Notes under the pieces: model-generated
The model's input: only the letters and a program-made list of their open reading frames with translations
The model's database searches: none
What the model was told of the DNA's origin: nothing
Program-made: the position numbers and the translations under genes
Assembly (NCBI GenBank): GCA_012960835.1
Contig: DUAL01000148.1
Span: 7,829 to 26,787 of the forward strand
DNA from: Flavobacteriales bacterium
Lineage (GTDB): Bacteria > Bacteroidota > Bacteroidia > Flavobacteriales > BACL11
DNA length: 18,959 nucleotides
Direction of reading: 5' to 3'
In this document: positions 8,545 to 15,530 of the stretch, piece after piece
Numbering within the stretch: the first letter of the stretch is position 1
Layout of the letters: the number at the start of each line of letters is the position of its first letter

Positions 8545-9504
8545 TTATTTTTCCTGTTCAGGAGTTTCAAAATCGTCAAACATCAAAAGTGAAGGATCAG
8601 TTGGTATTTTCAAAATGTATTTTCTTCTAGATTTATCTGGTAAAGAAGTGTTTCTGAGCCAAGGATTTAATTGCTTTAAGAGTTTGTAATTTGTTCCATT
8701 TGCCGTTGCAAAATCAGCTAAATCTGAAATAGTAGCATCTATCTCAATAGTTTTGTATTTTGGCATTACATACAAATCTTTTTCCCGATAAATGAAACCA
8801 TATTGTTTTGGATTTTCTAAAATTTCCTTTACTGCTATAATTCTAAAAACATATCTAGAAGTTTCAGAATTTAAATGCAAATTGTAATAATTATTGGTGC
8901 CTTGTTTTTCAATTAGTCGTGAAATACCGTTTTGTCCTTTATTATAAGATGCTGCTGCCATAGTCCAACTGCCGAATTTCTCAAAAGCCTCCCTTAAATA
9001 TTCACAAGCCACTTTGGTTGATTTTTCCAGATTATATCGCTCATCAATAGCAGGATTTACTTCCAAACCATATTCTTTAGCAGTGCTTTTTAGAATTTGC
9101 CAAAAACCTGCCGCCCCAGAAGGAGAAATCACATCCTCTAACCCACTTTCAATTACTGCTAAATACTTAAAATCATCTGGTATATTATTGGCTTTTAATA
9201 TTGGCTCAATTATTGGGAAAAATTTATTTGCTCTTTTCAAATACAACATGGTGTTGGACTGCCAATAAATATTTTTCAGTAATTCCTTATCCATTCTTTC
9301 CCAAATATCTTCTGATTTTAAATCTACTTTTTCCCCACAAAAATTCATATTAGCTGGCTTACTAATGGCAAAAATATTATACTTTTCATTAAATTGTTTT
9401 TGGTGTAGTTTGTCTTCCGATAATTTTTTAGTAGGATAGGAAAACAATAGAAAAAAGAAAGATAAAACTGCAAGAAAGGAAACAAATGAATTGGTGTTTT
9501 TCAT
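8545..9504 (-). CDS. MltD-like lytic transglycosylase (SLT domain plus LysM-like domain)
   Basis: Cell-wall enzyme of 319 residues that cleaves the MurNAc-GlcNAc bond of peptidoglycan with 1,6-anhydro product formation. An N-terminal hydrophobic stretch (about 8-22) is a signal peptide or membrane anchor with no clear lipobox Cys. The family 1 transglycosylase domain spans about 105-225, with catalytic Glu in the IESG motif (E119), then SGAAGFWQI (129-137) and AASYNKG (184-190), the standard SLT motif order. Residues about 250-302 resemble a LysM module (TISDLADFATANGTNYKLLKQLNPWL, abbreviated here in sense; about 258-283), a carbohydrate-binding fold that would hold the enzyme on the wall. 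E. coli MltD is longer (about 450 residues, two LysM). It starts 3 bases after the rfbC stop and ends 3 bases before uvrA, so it should be cotranscribed with both. Confidence 0.9.
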   Translation of the reverse strand: MKNTNSFVSFLAVLSFFFLLFSYPTKKLSEDKLHQKQFNEKYNIFAISKPANMNFCGEKVDLKSEDIWERMDKELLKNIYWQSNTMLYLKRANKFFPIIEPILKANNIPDDFKYLAVIESGLEDVISPSGAAGFWQILKSTAKEYGLEVNPAIDERYNLEKSTKVACEYLREAFEKFGSWTMAAASYNKGQNGISRLIEKQGTNNYYNLHLNSETSRYVFRIIAVKEILENPKQYGFIYREKDLYVMPKYKTIEIDATISDLADFATANGTNYKLLKQLNPWLRNTSLPDKSRRKYILKIPTDPSLLMFDDFETPEQEK

Positions 9505-9507
9505 TTT

Positions 9508-10050
9508 TTAGAAATTAGTTTTTAAATCAGAAAAGCTTGGAGAATCTTGGTCTTTATCTGACACAATAGGACTATCCCATCCCCAATCGATATTTAAATC
9601 TTTATCATTCCAAACAATTGAACCCTCTGACTCTTTATTATAAACCCCGGTACATTTATAAGTAAAAATGGTATCGTCTTCTAAAGTGATAAATCCATGG
9701 GCAAATCCTGGTGGAATCCAGAAAGAGGTCTTATTATCTCCATTTAAAACAACAGAAAAATGCTGCCCATAAGTAGCGGAATTTTTTCGGATATCTATCG
9801 CAACATCTAATGCAGCCCCACTAATAACTCTTACCAATTTTCCTTGTTCAAAAGGAGGATTTTGAAAATGTAAGCCTCTTAAAACACCTTTTTGAGAAAG
9901 CGACTGATTATCTTGTACAAAATTTAGGTTTAATCCTTCTTTTTCGAAAGCCGCTTTACTCCAGCTCTCAAAAAAATAACCCCTATCATCTGAAAATATT
10001 TTTGGCTCAATTACTAGAAGTCCTTCAATGGATGTTTTTATTATATTCAT
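9508..10050 (-). CDS. rfbC: dTDP-4-dehydrorhamnose 3,5-epimerase (RmlC)
   Basis: Cytoplasmic cupin enzyme, third step of dTDP-L-rhamnose synthesis, converting dTDP-4-keto-6-deoxyglucose to the L-lyxo isomer for surface polysaccharide. At 180 residues it has the usual family length. Hallmarks are DDRGYFFESW (21-30, substrate-binding Arg and Glu), LRGLHFQ (57-63) with the catalytic His61, the cupin stretch GKLVRVISGAALDVAID (70-86), WIPPGFAHGF (111-120) and YKCTGVYNKE (131-140), which contains the active-site Tyr. The companion rmlA, rmlB and rmlD genes are not in the window, so this copy is separated from a complete rml cluster as far as can be seen. It is the first gene of a tight run with the transglycosylase and uvrA. 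A weak -7 match (TATATTAG, 10072-10079, minus) precedes the start by 21 bases. Confidence 0.96.
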   Translation of the reverse strand: MNIIKTSIEGLLVIEPKIFSDDRGYFFESWSKAAFEKEGLNLNFVQDNQSLSQKGVLRGLHFQNPPFEQGKLVRVISGAALDVAIDIRKNSATYGQHFSVVLNGDNKTSFWIPPGFAHGFITLEDDTIFTYKCTGVYNKESEGSIVWNDKDLNIDWGWDSPIVSDKDQDSPSFSDLKTNF

Positions 10051-10098
10051 ACTTATTTTTTAGAAAGTGGGCTAATATACAAATTAAGCAATTCTAAA

Positions 10099-10114
10099 AC
10101 ATTTTCCAAAATGT
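10099..10114. repeat. 16-base inverted repeat between rfbC and the FKBP gene
   Basis: ACATTTT and AAAATGT flank a CC centre, a perfect 7-base dyad in the 92-base divergent spacer. It lies 7 bases upstream of the FKBP -7 box, over the region where the -33 element would be, and about 48 bases from the rfbC start. It could be an operator for a dimeric regulator. The AT-rich composition makes chance occurrence possible, and no T tract of terminator type follows. Confidence 0.35.
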
Positions 10115-10121
10115 AAAAGTT

Positions 10122-10129
10122 TATATTTG
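10122..10129 (+). promoter_or_regulatory. -7 promoter box for the FKBP lipoprotein gene
   Basis: TATATTTG is an exact match to TAnnTTTG, followed by C as in two other boxes of this window. It ends 13 bases before the ATG at 10143, implying a leader of only about ten A-rich bases. No exact -33 TTTG is seen; TTTTCC at 10102-10107 is the nearest candidate. Confidence 0.6.
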
Positions 10130-10142
10130 CAGAAAAAAAATT

Positions 10143-10847
10143 ATGAATAAATTTAAACTAAGCATTTTAGTAGCTGCAATTGCTCTTACCGCTTGCAATC
10201 CGAATGATGCTTTTACCCAAAAATTAGAAACTGAACTTGATAGCGTAAGTTATAGTTTAGGAGCTTTCAATGCATTACAACTTCAAGGGCAAGGGCTTGA
10301 GGATATAAATGCAGATGCAGTAAGCATGGGGATCAAACATATTTTCAATGATGATTCTCTTTTGATAACGCAAGAACAGTCCCAAAAAATACTTGAAAAA
10401 TATTTTAAGACATTACAAGATAAATTGGAAGCGGAAAAATTAAGATTGCAGGACTCCATAACTGCAGTAGCACAAATTTGGGTAGATGCAAGAAAGGTGA
10501 ATGAGGAAACAATAACAACTGCTAGCGGACTGCAATATGAAGTTTTAGTAAATGGTGAAGGAGAAGAAAATCCAACTGCTGAGAATCAAGTTACAGTGCA
10601 TTATCACGGAAGTTTAAATGATAGTACAGTTTTTGATAGCTCAATAAACAGAGGAGAACCTGTTACATTCCCAGTAAATGGAGTGATTCCTGGTTGGACG
10701 GAAGCGCTACAATTAATGAAAGTAGGGGATAAATGGAAATTAACTATCCCTAGCACATTAGCTTATGCCGAAAAAGGAATACCTCAAGCTGGCATACCTC
10801 CAAATGCCGATTTAATTTTTATTGTTGAATTAATAAGTATTCAATAA
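10143..10847 (+). CDS. FKBP-type peptidyl-prolyl cis-trans isomerase, lipoprotein
   Basis: Predicted envelope lipoprotein of 234 residues that catalyses proline cis-trans isomerisation to help folding of exported proteins. A lipoprotein signal peptide ends in LTAC, with Cys18 as the lipidation site. Residues about 30-120 form an alpha-helical FKBP N-terminal dimerisation region (LETELDSVSYSLG, helices rich in Glu/Lys/Gln). The FKBP domain occupies about 127-234, with VTVHYHGSLNDSTVFDSS (150-167), GVIPGWTEALQLMKVGDKWK (180-199) and the Tyr208 region followed by IPPNADLIFIVEL. These include the aromatic residues that line the active site. This is the FkpA/Mip-like layout, but lipid-anchored as is common in Bacteroidota. 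The DUF4197 gene follows after 41 bases with its own weaker promoter-like box. Confidence 0.95.
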   Translation: MNKFKLSILVAAIALTACNPNDAFTQKLETELDSVSYSLGAFNALQLQGQGLEDINADAVSMGIKHIFNDDSLLITQEQSQKILEKYFKTLQDKLEAEKLRLQDSITAVAQIWVDARKVNEETITTASGLQYEVLVNGEGEENPTAENQVTVHYHGSLNDSTVFDSSINRGEPVTFPVNGVIPGWTEALQLMKVGDKWKLTIPSTLAYAEKGIPQAGIPPNADLIFIVELISIQ

Positions 10848-10876
10848 AAGGCAATTTTTCTACAATGTTTTATTTA

Positions 10877-10884
10877 TACATTCG
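10877..10884 (+). promoter_or_regulatory. Weak -7 promoter box abutting the DUF4197 start
   Basis: TACATTCG differs from TAnnTTTG at one position and ends 4 bases before the ATG at 10889, the same spacing as the exact box before the RNA methyltransferase gene. If used, it would give a leaderless message and would place an upstream ATG at 10865 outside the transcript. Confidence 0.35.
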
Positions 10885-10888
10885 CAGC

Positions 10889-11608
10889 ATGAAAAAACTA
10901 CTAATAATTTTACTTTGCTTACCGTTATTTACACAAGCCCAAAGCTGGAAAGATTTAAAAAAAGCAGCTGAAAAGGTAAATAAAGAATTGATAAAAGGAA
11001 ATCCTTTTAGTGAAAAGGAAGCTGCTAATGCTTTAAAAGAAACCCTTGATAAAGGAATAAAAAAAGGAGTAAGTGTTCTCTCGATAAAAGATGGGTATTT
11101 CGCAAATCCTAAAGTAAAAATTCACTTTCCAAAAAATGCTACCAAAGTTGCTGATAAACTAAAACAATTGGGAATGCAAAAGCAAGTGGATGAAGTAGTA
11201 CTAAGCATCAACAGGGCAGCAGAAGATGCAGCTATATCGGCAAAGCCAATTTTTGCGAATGCTATTAAAAAAATGAGTATTAAGGATGCTATTGGCATTG
11301 TAAAAGGAAATAAAACTGCCGGAACAGATTACTTAAATAGAAATACAAATTCAGCAGTTGTAAATGCTTTCAAGCCAATTATTAAATCTTCTTTGGACAA
11401 AGTAAATGCAACAAAGCATTGGGAAAACATAATGACTACTTATAACAAAATCCCATTTGCAGAAAAAGTAAATCCTGAATTGGAAACTTATGTAACAGAA
11501 AAAGCGATAAGTGGATTATTTTTTATGCTTGCACAACAAGAAATTGCCATAAGAGAAAATCCGAAAGAAAGAACCTCAGCCCTACTTAAAAAAGTGTTTG
11601 GCAACTAA
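10889..11608 (+). CDS. DUF4197 domain-containing exported protein
   Basis: Exported protein of unknown function, 239 residues. I take the ATG at 10889 because it opens a clean signal peptide (MKKLLIILLCLPLFTQAQ) ending in an AQA-type cleavage site; an in-frame ATG at 10865 adds eight residues that would precede it and overlies the promoter-like box. The mature part matches the DUF4197 family, with ALKETLDKGIKKGV, DGYFANPKVKIHFPK, QVDEVVLSINRAAEDA, AKPIFANAIKKMSIKDA and GTDYLNRNT in the family's order, followed by FKPIIKSSLDKV. No catalytic motif is apparent; the chain looks mostly helical. The TAA stop shares two bases with the TAG stop of rdgB on the other strand. It follows the FKBP gene at 41 bases and may be partly cotranscribed with it. 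The function is unknown. Confidence 0.88.
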   Translation: MKKLLIILLCLPLFTQAQSWKDLKKAAEKVNKELIKGNPFSEKEAANALKETLDKGIKKGVSVLSIKDGYFANPKVKIHFPKNATKVADKLKQLGMQKQVDEVVLSINRAAEDAAISAKPIFANAIKKMSIKDAIGIVKGNKTAGTDYLNRNTNSAVVNAFKPIIKSSLDKVNATKHWENIMTTYNKIPFAEKVNPELETYVTEKAISGLFFMLAQQEIAIRENPKERTSALLKKVFGN

Positions 11609-12180
11609 CTTTCTTGCAAAAATTCAACTAATTTTCTTGTAGCAATTCCTCTGTGACTAATTACTCCTTTTTCTGACTTTGACATTTGAGCAAAAGTTTT
11701 ATCAAATCCAGAAGGCCTGAAAATAGGATCGTAACCAAAACCTTTTTCGCCCGCTTTTTCTTTTGTAATTTCTCCTTTGCATTCTCCTTCAAATAGTAAT
11801 ATTTTTCCATCCATAATAAGTGCTATGACTGTTCGGAATTTTGCTTTTCTATTGTTTTTGCCTTCTAACTTTTGAAGGGCTTTTTGCATATTCTCTTCCG
11901 GACTGCAGTGCACGCCAGCATAGCGCGCTGAATACACACCTGGCTCATTGTTTAATCCCTCTATTTCCAAACCAGTATCATCTGCAAAGCAGTTGTAGCC
12001 GTAATTTGTAAAAACAAATTCTGCTTTTTGCACGGCATTTCCTTCCAAAGTATTTTGCGTTTCTGGAAGCTCATTATTACAATTAATCTCTTTCAAGCTC
12101 AAAATTTGAATTTCACAGGGAAGCAAATCCTTGATTTCAGCTATTTTGTTATGATTGTTGGTAGCAAAAACAATTTTCAT
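11605..12180 (-). CDS. rdgB: RdgB/HAM1 non-canonical purine NTP pyrophosphatase
   Basis: Cytoplasmic housecleaning enzyme that hydrolyses ITP, dITP and XTP to the monophosphate plus pyrophosphate, keeping deaminated purines out of DNA and RNA. At 191 residues it is close to the family norm (about 197 in E. coli). Visible motifs are FATNNHNKIAEI (5-16, nucleotide-binding), TLEGNA (44-49, metal-binding Glu), FADDTGLEIEGLNNEPGVYSARYAG (65-89, split reading; catalytic Asp68/Asp69), GFGYDPIF (147-154) and SHRGIA (175-180). The start at 12180 is the first Met, directly before the conserved KIVFATNN. The stop overlaps the stop of the convergent DUF4197 gene, with no terminator between. A one-mismatch -7 box lies 19 bases upstream. 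Confidence 0.97.
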   Translation of the reverse strand: MKIVFATNNHNKIAEIKDLLPCEIQILSLKEINCNNELPETQNTLEGNAVQKAEFVFTNYGYNCFADDTGLEIEGLNNEPGVYSARYAGVHCSPEENMQKALQKLEGKNNRKAKFRTVIALIMDGKILLFEGECKGEITKEKAGEKGFGYDPIFRPSGFDKTFAQMSKSEKGVISHRGIATRKLVEFLQES

Positions 12181-12199
12181 ACAGCATAAAATTTTAGGC

Positions 12200-12207
12200 C
12201 GAAAATA
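12200..12207 (-). promoter_or_regulatory. Weak -7 promoter box for rdgB
   Basis: The minus strand reads TATTTTCG, one base off TAnnTTTG, 19 bases before the rdgB ATG. It is in the 106-base divergent spacer shared with the protease operon. No -33 element could be assigned. Confidence 0.35.
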
Positions 12208-12260
12208 GAGTTTTATTAGATATCTACTTCAATTAGACTAAGCATTTTTAAATAAAGGCG

Positions 12261-12268
12261 TAAATTTG
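12261..12268 (+). promoter_or_regulatory. -7 promoter box for the M43 protease-mqnE operon
   Basis: TAAATTTG fits TAnnTTTG exactly and is followed by C. It ends 18 bases before the ATG at 12287. The TTG within the box is in frame with the protease and could be taken for an alternative start, but a promoter core at that place argues that translation begins at 12287. The leader would be about 14 bases, without a Shine-Dalgarno sequence. Confidence 0.6.
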
Positions 12269-12286
12269 CATTCTTTAATTTTAGTA

Positions 12287-14149
12287 ATGAAAAATCTTTT
12301 AATTTATATTTTTACTTTTTGGAGTTTTGTCGCTTTTTCACAGCAAGGAAGAAATTGTGGAACCCAAAATCGTTTAGACTTTTTTAAGACACAACATCCT
12401 GAAAGTATCATAAACCAATCTGATTTAGAACTTCAAATACAAAAATGGATAAAAGATAATCCCAGTGTAAAAGCATCTGCCATTACCATTCCGGTGGTGG
12501 TGCATGTAGTTTACAAAAACAATGCCGAGAATATTTCAGATGCTCAAATTCAAACACAAATTGATGTGCTTAATGAAGATTTTAGAAGATTAAATCAAGA
12601 TGCAAGCAATACGCCTTTCGATTTTCTGCCCTTTGCTGCTGATATGCAAATCGAATTTTGTCTGGCAAAAAGGTATTTAGGAGTTCCTACCAATGGTATA
12701 GTCCGAAAACAAACTAATCTTCCTGAAATACCTTTGTATAGCGATAGTATTTTCTTTACCCAAATGGGAGGAAGTAGTGCGTGGAACACCAATAGATATT
12801 TGAATATTTGGGTGTGTGATATTGCCGGAAATGTGATGGGATGGGCACAATTTCCCTCTGGTGGGAACAGCCAAACAGATGGCATTGTCATTGATTATGA
12901 AAGATTTGGCACAATAGGAACAGTTAGCCAACCTTATCATAAAGGGCGAACTACAACCCATGAAGTAGGGCATTGGCTGAGTTTATTTCATGTTTGGGGC
13001 GACAATAGTTGTGGAGATGATTTCGTTTCGGACACCCCTGAGCAAGAACAAGCCAATTTCGGATGTAACATCCACCCAAAACCATCTTGCACAAACAGTG
13101 GGGATATGTTTATGAATTTCATGGATTATTCGGATGACGCTTGCATGAATATTTTTACACAAGGACAAAAGCAAAGAGCAATGGCTGTGCTAAACACTTC
13201 TCGTGTTGGGCTTATCTCTTCCAATAGTTGCCAGCCTTTTATTTTGCCAAATACGGATGCTGGAATATCTGCAATAATAAACCCTAACAATTTGGATGTA
13301 GAATGTGCAAGTCCTGTTTATCCAATAGTAGTATTGAAAAATTTCAGCTCTGACACACTTTTTGTAACTACCATAAAATATAGTGTAAATGGAGGGATTC
13401 CTGAATATCAAGTTTGGAATGGAGCACTAGCCCAATACCAAACGGACATCATAAATTTGTCTGGAATCGCTGCTAGTGGCACTTCTCATACATTTAGCGC
13501 ATCTACAATAAATCCTAATAACTCTACTGATATTAATTCGCAAAATGACGAGCAAATAATTGCTTTTTCTTCTCAGTACGGAAATAAAATCAATTTAAAA
13601 TTGGTGACCGATAATTACGGTCATGAAACTTCATGGGAGCTATATGATGATAATTTTAGTTTGATTGATATGGAAGATTTTCTTTCTAGCAACACCCTTT
13701 ACCAAAAAAATTATTGTTTAGAAGATGGCTGCTATACTTTTGTTATTTCAGATGCTTATGGAGATGGTTTTTGTTGTAATTATGGAAACGGATTCTTTAC
13801 CATTAAAAAAGAAATTGACAACAGTATCTTAGCAAGCAGTTCTCCTTTTACTTTTTCTGATACTTCTCATTTTTGCATAAGCGCCTTATCCTTTAGCCAG
13901 ATTAATGAAAATGAAATTAAACTCTTCCCAATTCCTACAAAAGGAATATTTTATATGAATTATCGTCAATACTCAAAGAATATTTCTAATTATGCAGAAA
14001 TTTTTAACTCCCTAGGACAATTGGTTTTGAAGAAAGAGCTAAATCAAACAACAAAATTTGACTTAAGTAATCAGAAAAATGGGGTGTATTATTTGAACAT
14101 TATAACTAAGAACTCTCGTATAACTAAAAAAATAATTATTCAAAATTAA
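12287..14149 (+). CDS. M43 (cytophagalysin-like) zinc metalloprotease with T9SS sorting domain
   Basis: Secreted zinc endopeptidase of 620 residues, exported by Sec then the type IX system. The ATG at 12287 opens a signal peptide (about 1-19, ending VAFSQ); a longer reading from TTG 12266 lacks support. A short propeptide (about 20-65) leads into the catalytic domain, with TIPVVVHVVY (67-76), YLNIWVCDIAG (171-181), the zinc site HEVGHWLSLFH (His225, Glu226, His229, His235) and the Met-turn MNFMDY (276-281), the metzincin pattern of M43. Residues about 322-430 look like an Ig-like (CARDB-type) domain, and about 434-510 contain a Cys-rich DAYGDGFCC unit common in Bacteroidota secreted proteins. 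The C-terminal 80 residues are a type A sorting domain (LFPIPTKG to NGVYYLNI and a Lys-rich end). It is the first gene of a run with a second M43 protease (1-base gap) and mqnE. The substrate is unknown. Confidence 0.92.
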   Translation: MKNLLIYIFTFWSFVAFSQQGRNCGTQNRLDFFKTQHPESIINQSDLELQIQKWIKDNPSVKASAITIPVVVHVVYKNNAENISDAQIQTQIDVLNEDFRRLNQDASNTPFDFLPFAADMQIEFCLAKRYLGVPTNGIVRKQTNLPEIPLYSDSIFFTQMGGSSAWNTNRYLNIWVCDIAGNVMGWAQFPSGGNSQTDGIVIDYERFGTIGTVSQPYHKGRTTTHEVGHWLSLFHVWGDNSCGDDFVSDTPEQEQANFGCNIHPKPSCTNSGDMFMNFMDYSDDACMNIFTQGQKQRAMAVLNTSRVGLISSNSCQPFILPNTDAGISAIINPNNLDVECASPVYPIVVLKNFSSDTLFVTTIKYSVNGGIPEYQVWNGALAQYQTDIINLSGIAASGTSHTFSASTINPNNSTDINSQNDEQIIAFSSQYGNKINLKLVTDNYGHETSWELYDDNFSLIDMEDFLSSNTLYQKNYCLEDGCYTFVISDAYGDGFCCNYGNGFFTIKKEIDNSILASSSPFTFSDTSHFCISALSFSQINENEIKLFPIPTKGIFYMNYRQYSKNISNYAEIFNSLGQLVLKKELNQTTKFDLSNQKNGVYYLNIITKNSRITKKIIIQN

Positions 14150-14150
14150 G

Positions 14151-15530
14151 ATGAAAAAATCAATAATAATAGGATTGCTACTGATAGCATTTTTTACAAA
14201 AGCACAAGAGAGAAATATTAAAAAATGTGCAACTTCCCATCTTATGGAGTATGAAATGCAGACAAATCCTCAATATAAGAACACAGTAGAGAGTTATTTT
14301 AATGGATTGGAAGAATGGTTAAAAAATAATTCAAATTCTGAAAATACAGTTATCACTATTCCTGTTGTGGTGCATGTAGTACATAAACAATCTCATAATT
14401 TAGGAATTGGAACCAATATTCCGCAAATCCAAATTGATGATGCAATAAGAATACTGAATGAAGATTATCGAAAAATGAATCCTGAATTTCCTAATCCACC
14501 AAGAAATACTTTTAATAGTTATGCTGGTGATTGTGAGTTAGAATTTTGCTTAGCCACCACTGATGAAAATGGAAACACTACAACAGGTGTAACTAGAACA
14601 ATAACTAATAGCACACATAACTCAGGATTTGATGCAGATGATAATACGGATTCAAACGCAATGAAAAGAACTGCCACAGGAGGAAAGGATAATTGGAATC
14701 CGCTAAAATATTTGAATATTTGGGTGTGCAATTTAACCAATTCACAAGGTGGGCAAACTCTTGGTTATGCCTATTTACCAGGGCAACAATCGCAAGCTTG
14801 GACTGCTTGGAAAGATGGTTTGGTAGTAGATTACTCTTATTTTGGAACAGTCGGTAATGCTGCAACTGCCTCCAATAATGATGGAAGAACTCCTACTCAT
14901 GAAATTGGGCATTACTTAGGGCTCAAACACCCCTTTTGCGAGCAAACAGATGCACAAGGAAATACTATTTGTTGTGATAATGATAATACTTCTGGAGGAG
15001 GTTATGTGGATGACACCCCTGCACAAAAAGATATTTATTGGGGAAGTGTAATCTCAACTACAAATAATAATACTTGTAATGACACCCAATTTTCAAATGC
15101 ATTTACTTCTGATGTGCTGGATATGGACGAAAACTTTATGTCCTATGCTTTTACTACCTGGATGTTTTCTCATAAGCAAATAAATGTAATGGATTATACC
15201 ATGAGTGCTTCAACAGGGCAAGGAGGAAGAGCGGCACTAAAAACATCAAATGGCTGTAATATTACAGGAGTAAATGAGATTTTACATGACAATTTAATAA
15301 GTGTATATCCTAATCCTACAAACGGCAGGATAAATTTCAAAATTACCATGAATATTAAAGTGAATAATATTAGCATACAGAATGTATTAGGAGAGGAAAT
15401 AATAGTTGTTAAAAACATAGCAAACGATATTTTTTCATTAGATTTATCCTCTTTTCCAAGGGGAATTTACTTTGCTATTATTGATACGGACAAAGGAAGA
15501 AGTACCAAAAAAATTCTTTTATCAAAATAA
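14151..15530 (+). CDS. Second M43 (cytophagalysin-like) zinc metalloprotease with T9SS sorting domain
   Basis: Secreted metalloprotease of 459 residues, a diverged tandem paralogue of the preceding gene. It has a signal peptide (MKKSIIIGLLLIAFFTKAQ), a propeptide and a catalytic domain with ITIPVVVHVVHK (68-79), LNEDYRKMN (102-110), YLNIWVCNL (187-195), the zinc motif HEIGHYLGLKH (His250, Glu251, His254, His260) and the Met-turn ENFMSYAF (327-334). It carries a Cys-rich insert (about 263-310) after the zinc site. Unlike its neighbour it has no Ig-like or DAYGDG region: the catalytic domain runs almost directly into the sorting domain (VYPNPTNGRINFKI from 385; FPRGIYFAII near the end; C-terminal KKILLSK). 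Its ATG lies one base after the upstream stop, and no spacer for a separate promoter exists, so translation is probably coupled. Its own stop overlaps the mqnE start. All catalytic residues are present. Confidence 0.92.
   Translation: MKKSIIIGLLLIAFFTKAQERNIKKCATSHLMEYEMQTNPQYKNTVESYFNGLEEWLKNNSNSENTVITIPVVVHVVHKQSHNLGIGTNIPQIQIDDAIRILNEDYRKMNPEFPNPPRNTFNSYAGDCELEFCLATTDENGNTTTGVTRTITNSTHNSGFDADDNTDSNAMKRTATGGKDNWNPLKYLNIWVCNLTNSQGGQTLGYAYLPGQQSQAWTAWKDGLVVDYSYFGTVGNAATASNNDGRTPTHEIGHYLGLKHPFCEQTDAQGNTICCDNDNTSGGGYVDDTPAQKDIYWGSVISTTNNNTCNDTQFSNAFTSDVLDMDENFMSYAFTTWMFSHKQINVMDYTMSASTGQGGRAALKTSNGCNITGVNEILHDNLISVYPNPTNGRINFKITMNIKVNNISIQNVLGEEIIVVKNIANDIFSLDLSSFPRGIYFAIIDTDKGRSTKKILLSK

Noticed and set aside
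9503..10066. Repeated 12-mer ATTTTTTAGAAA at 9503-9514 and 10055-10066
   Set aside because: Low-complexity AT-rich match; one copy includes a stop codon and neither shows flanking structure.
10865..10888. Earlier ATG start for the DUF4197 gene
   Set aside because: It adds eight residues ahead of a textbook signal peptide and overlaps a promoter-like box; ATG 10889 is the better start.
12266..12289. Earlier TTG start for the first M43 protease
   Set aside because: The TTG lies within an exact TAnnTTTG promoter core, and the seven added residues would precede an already complete signal peptide that starts at ATG 12287.
12287..15530. The two M43 genes as halves of one frameshifted protease
   Set aside because: Each has its own signal peptide, zinc motif, Met-turn and sorting domain, so both are complete.
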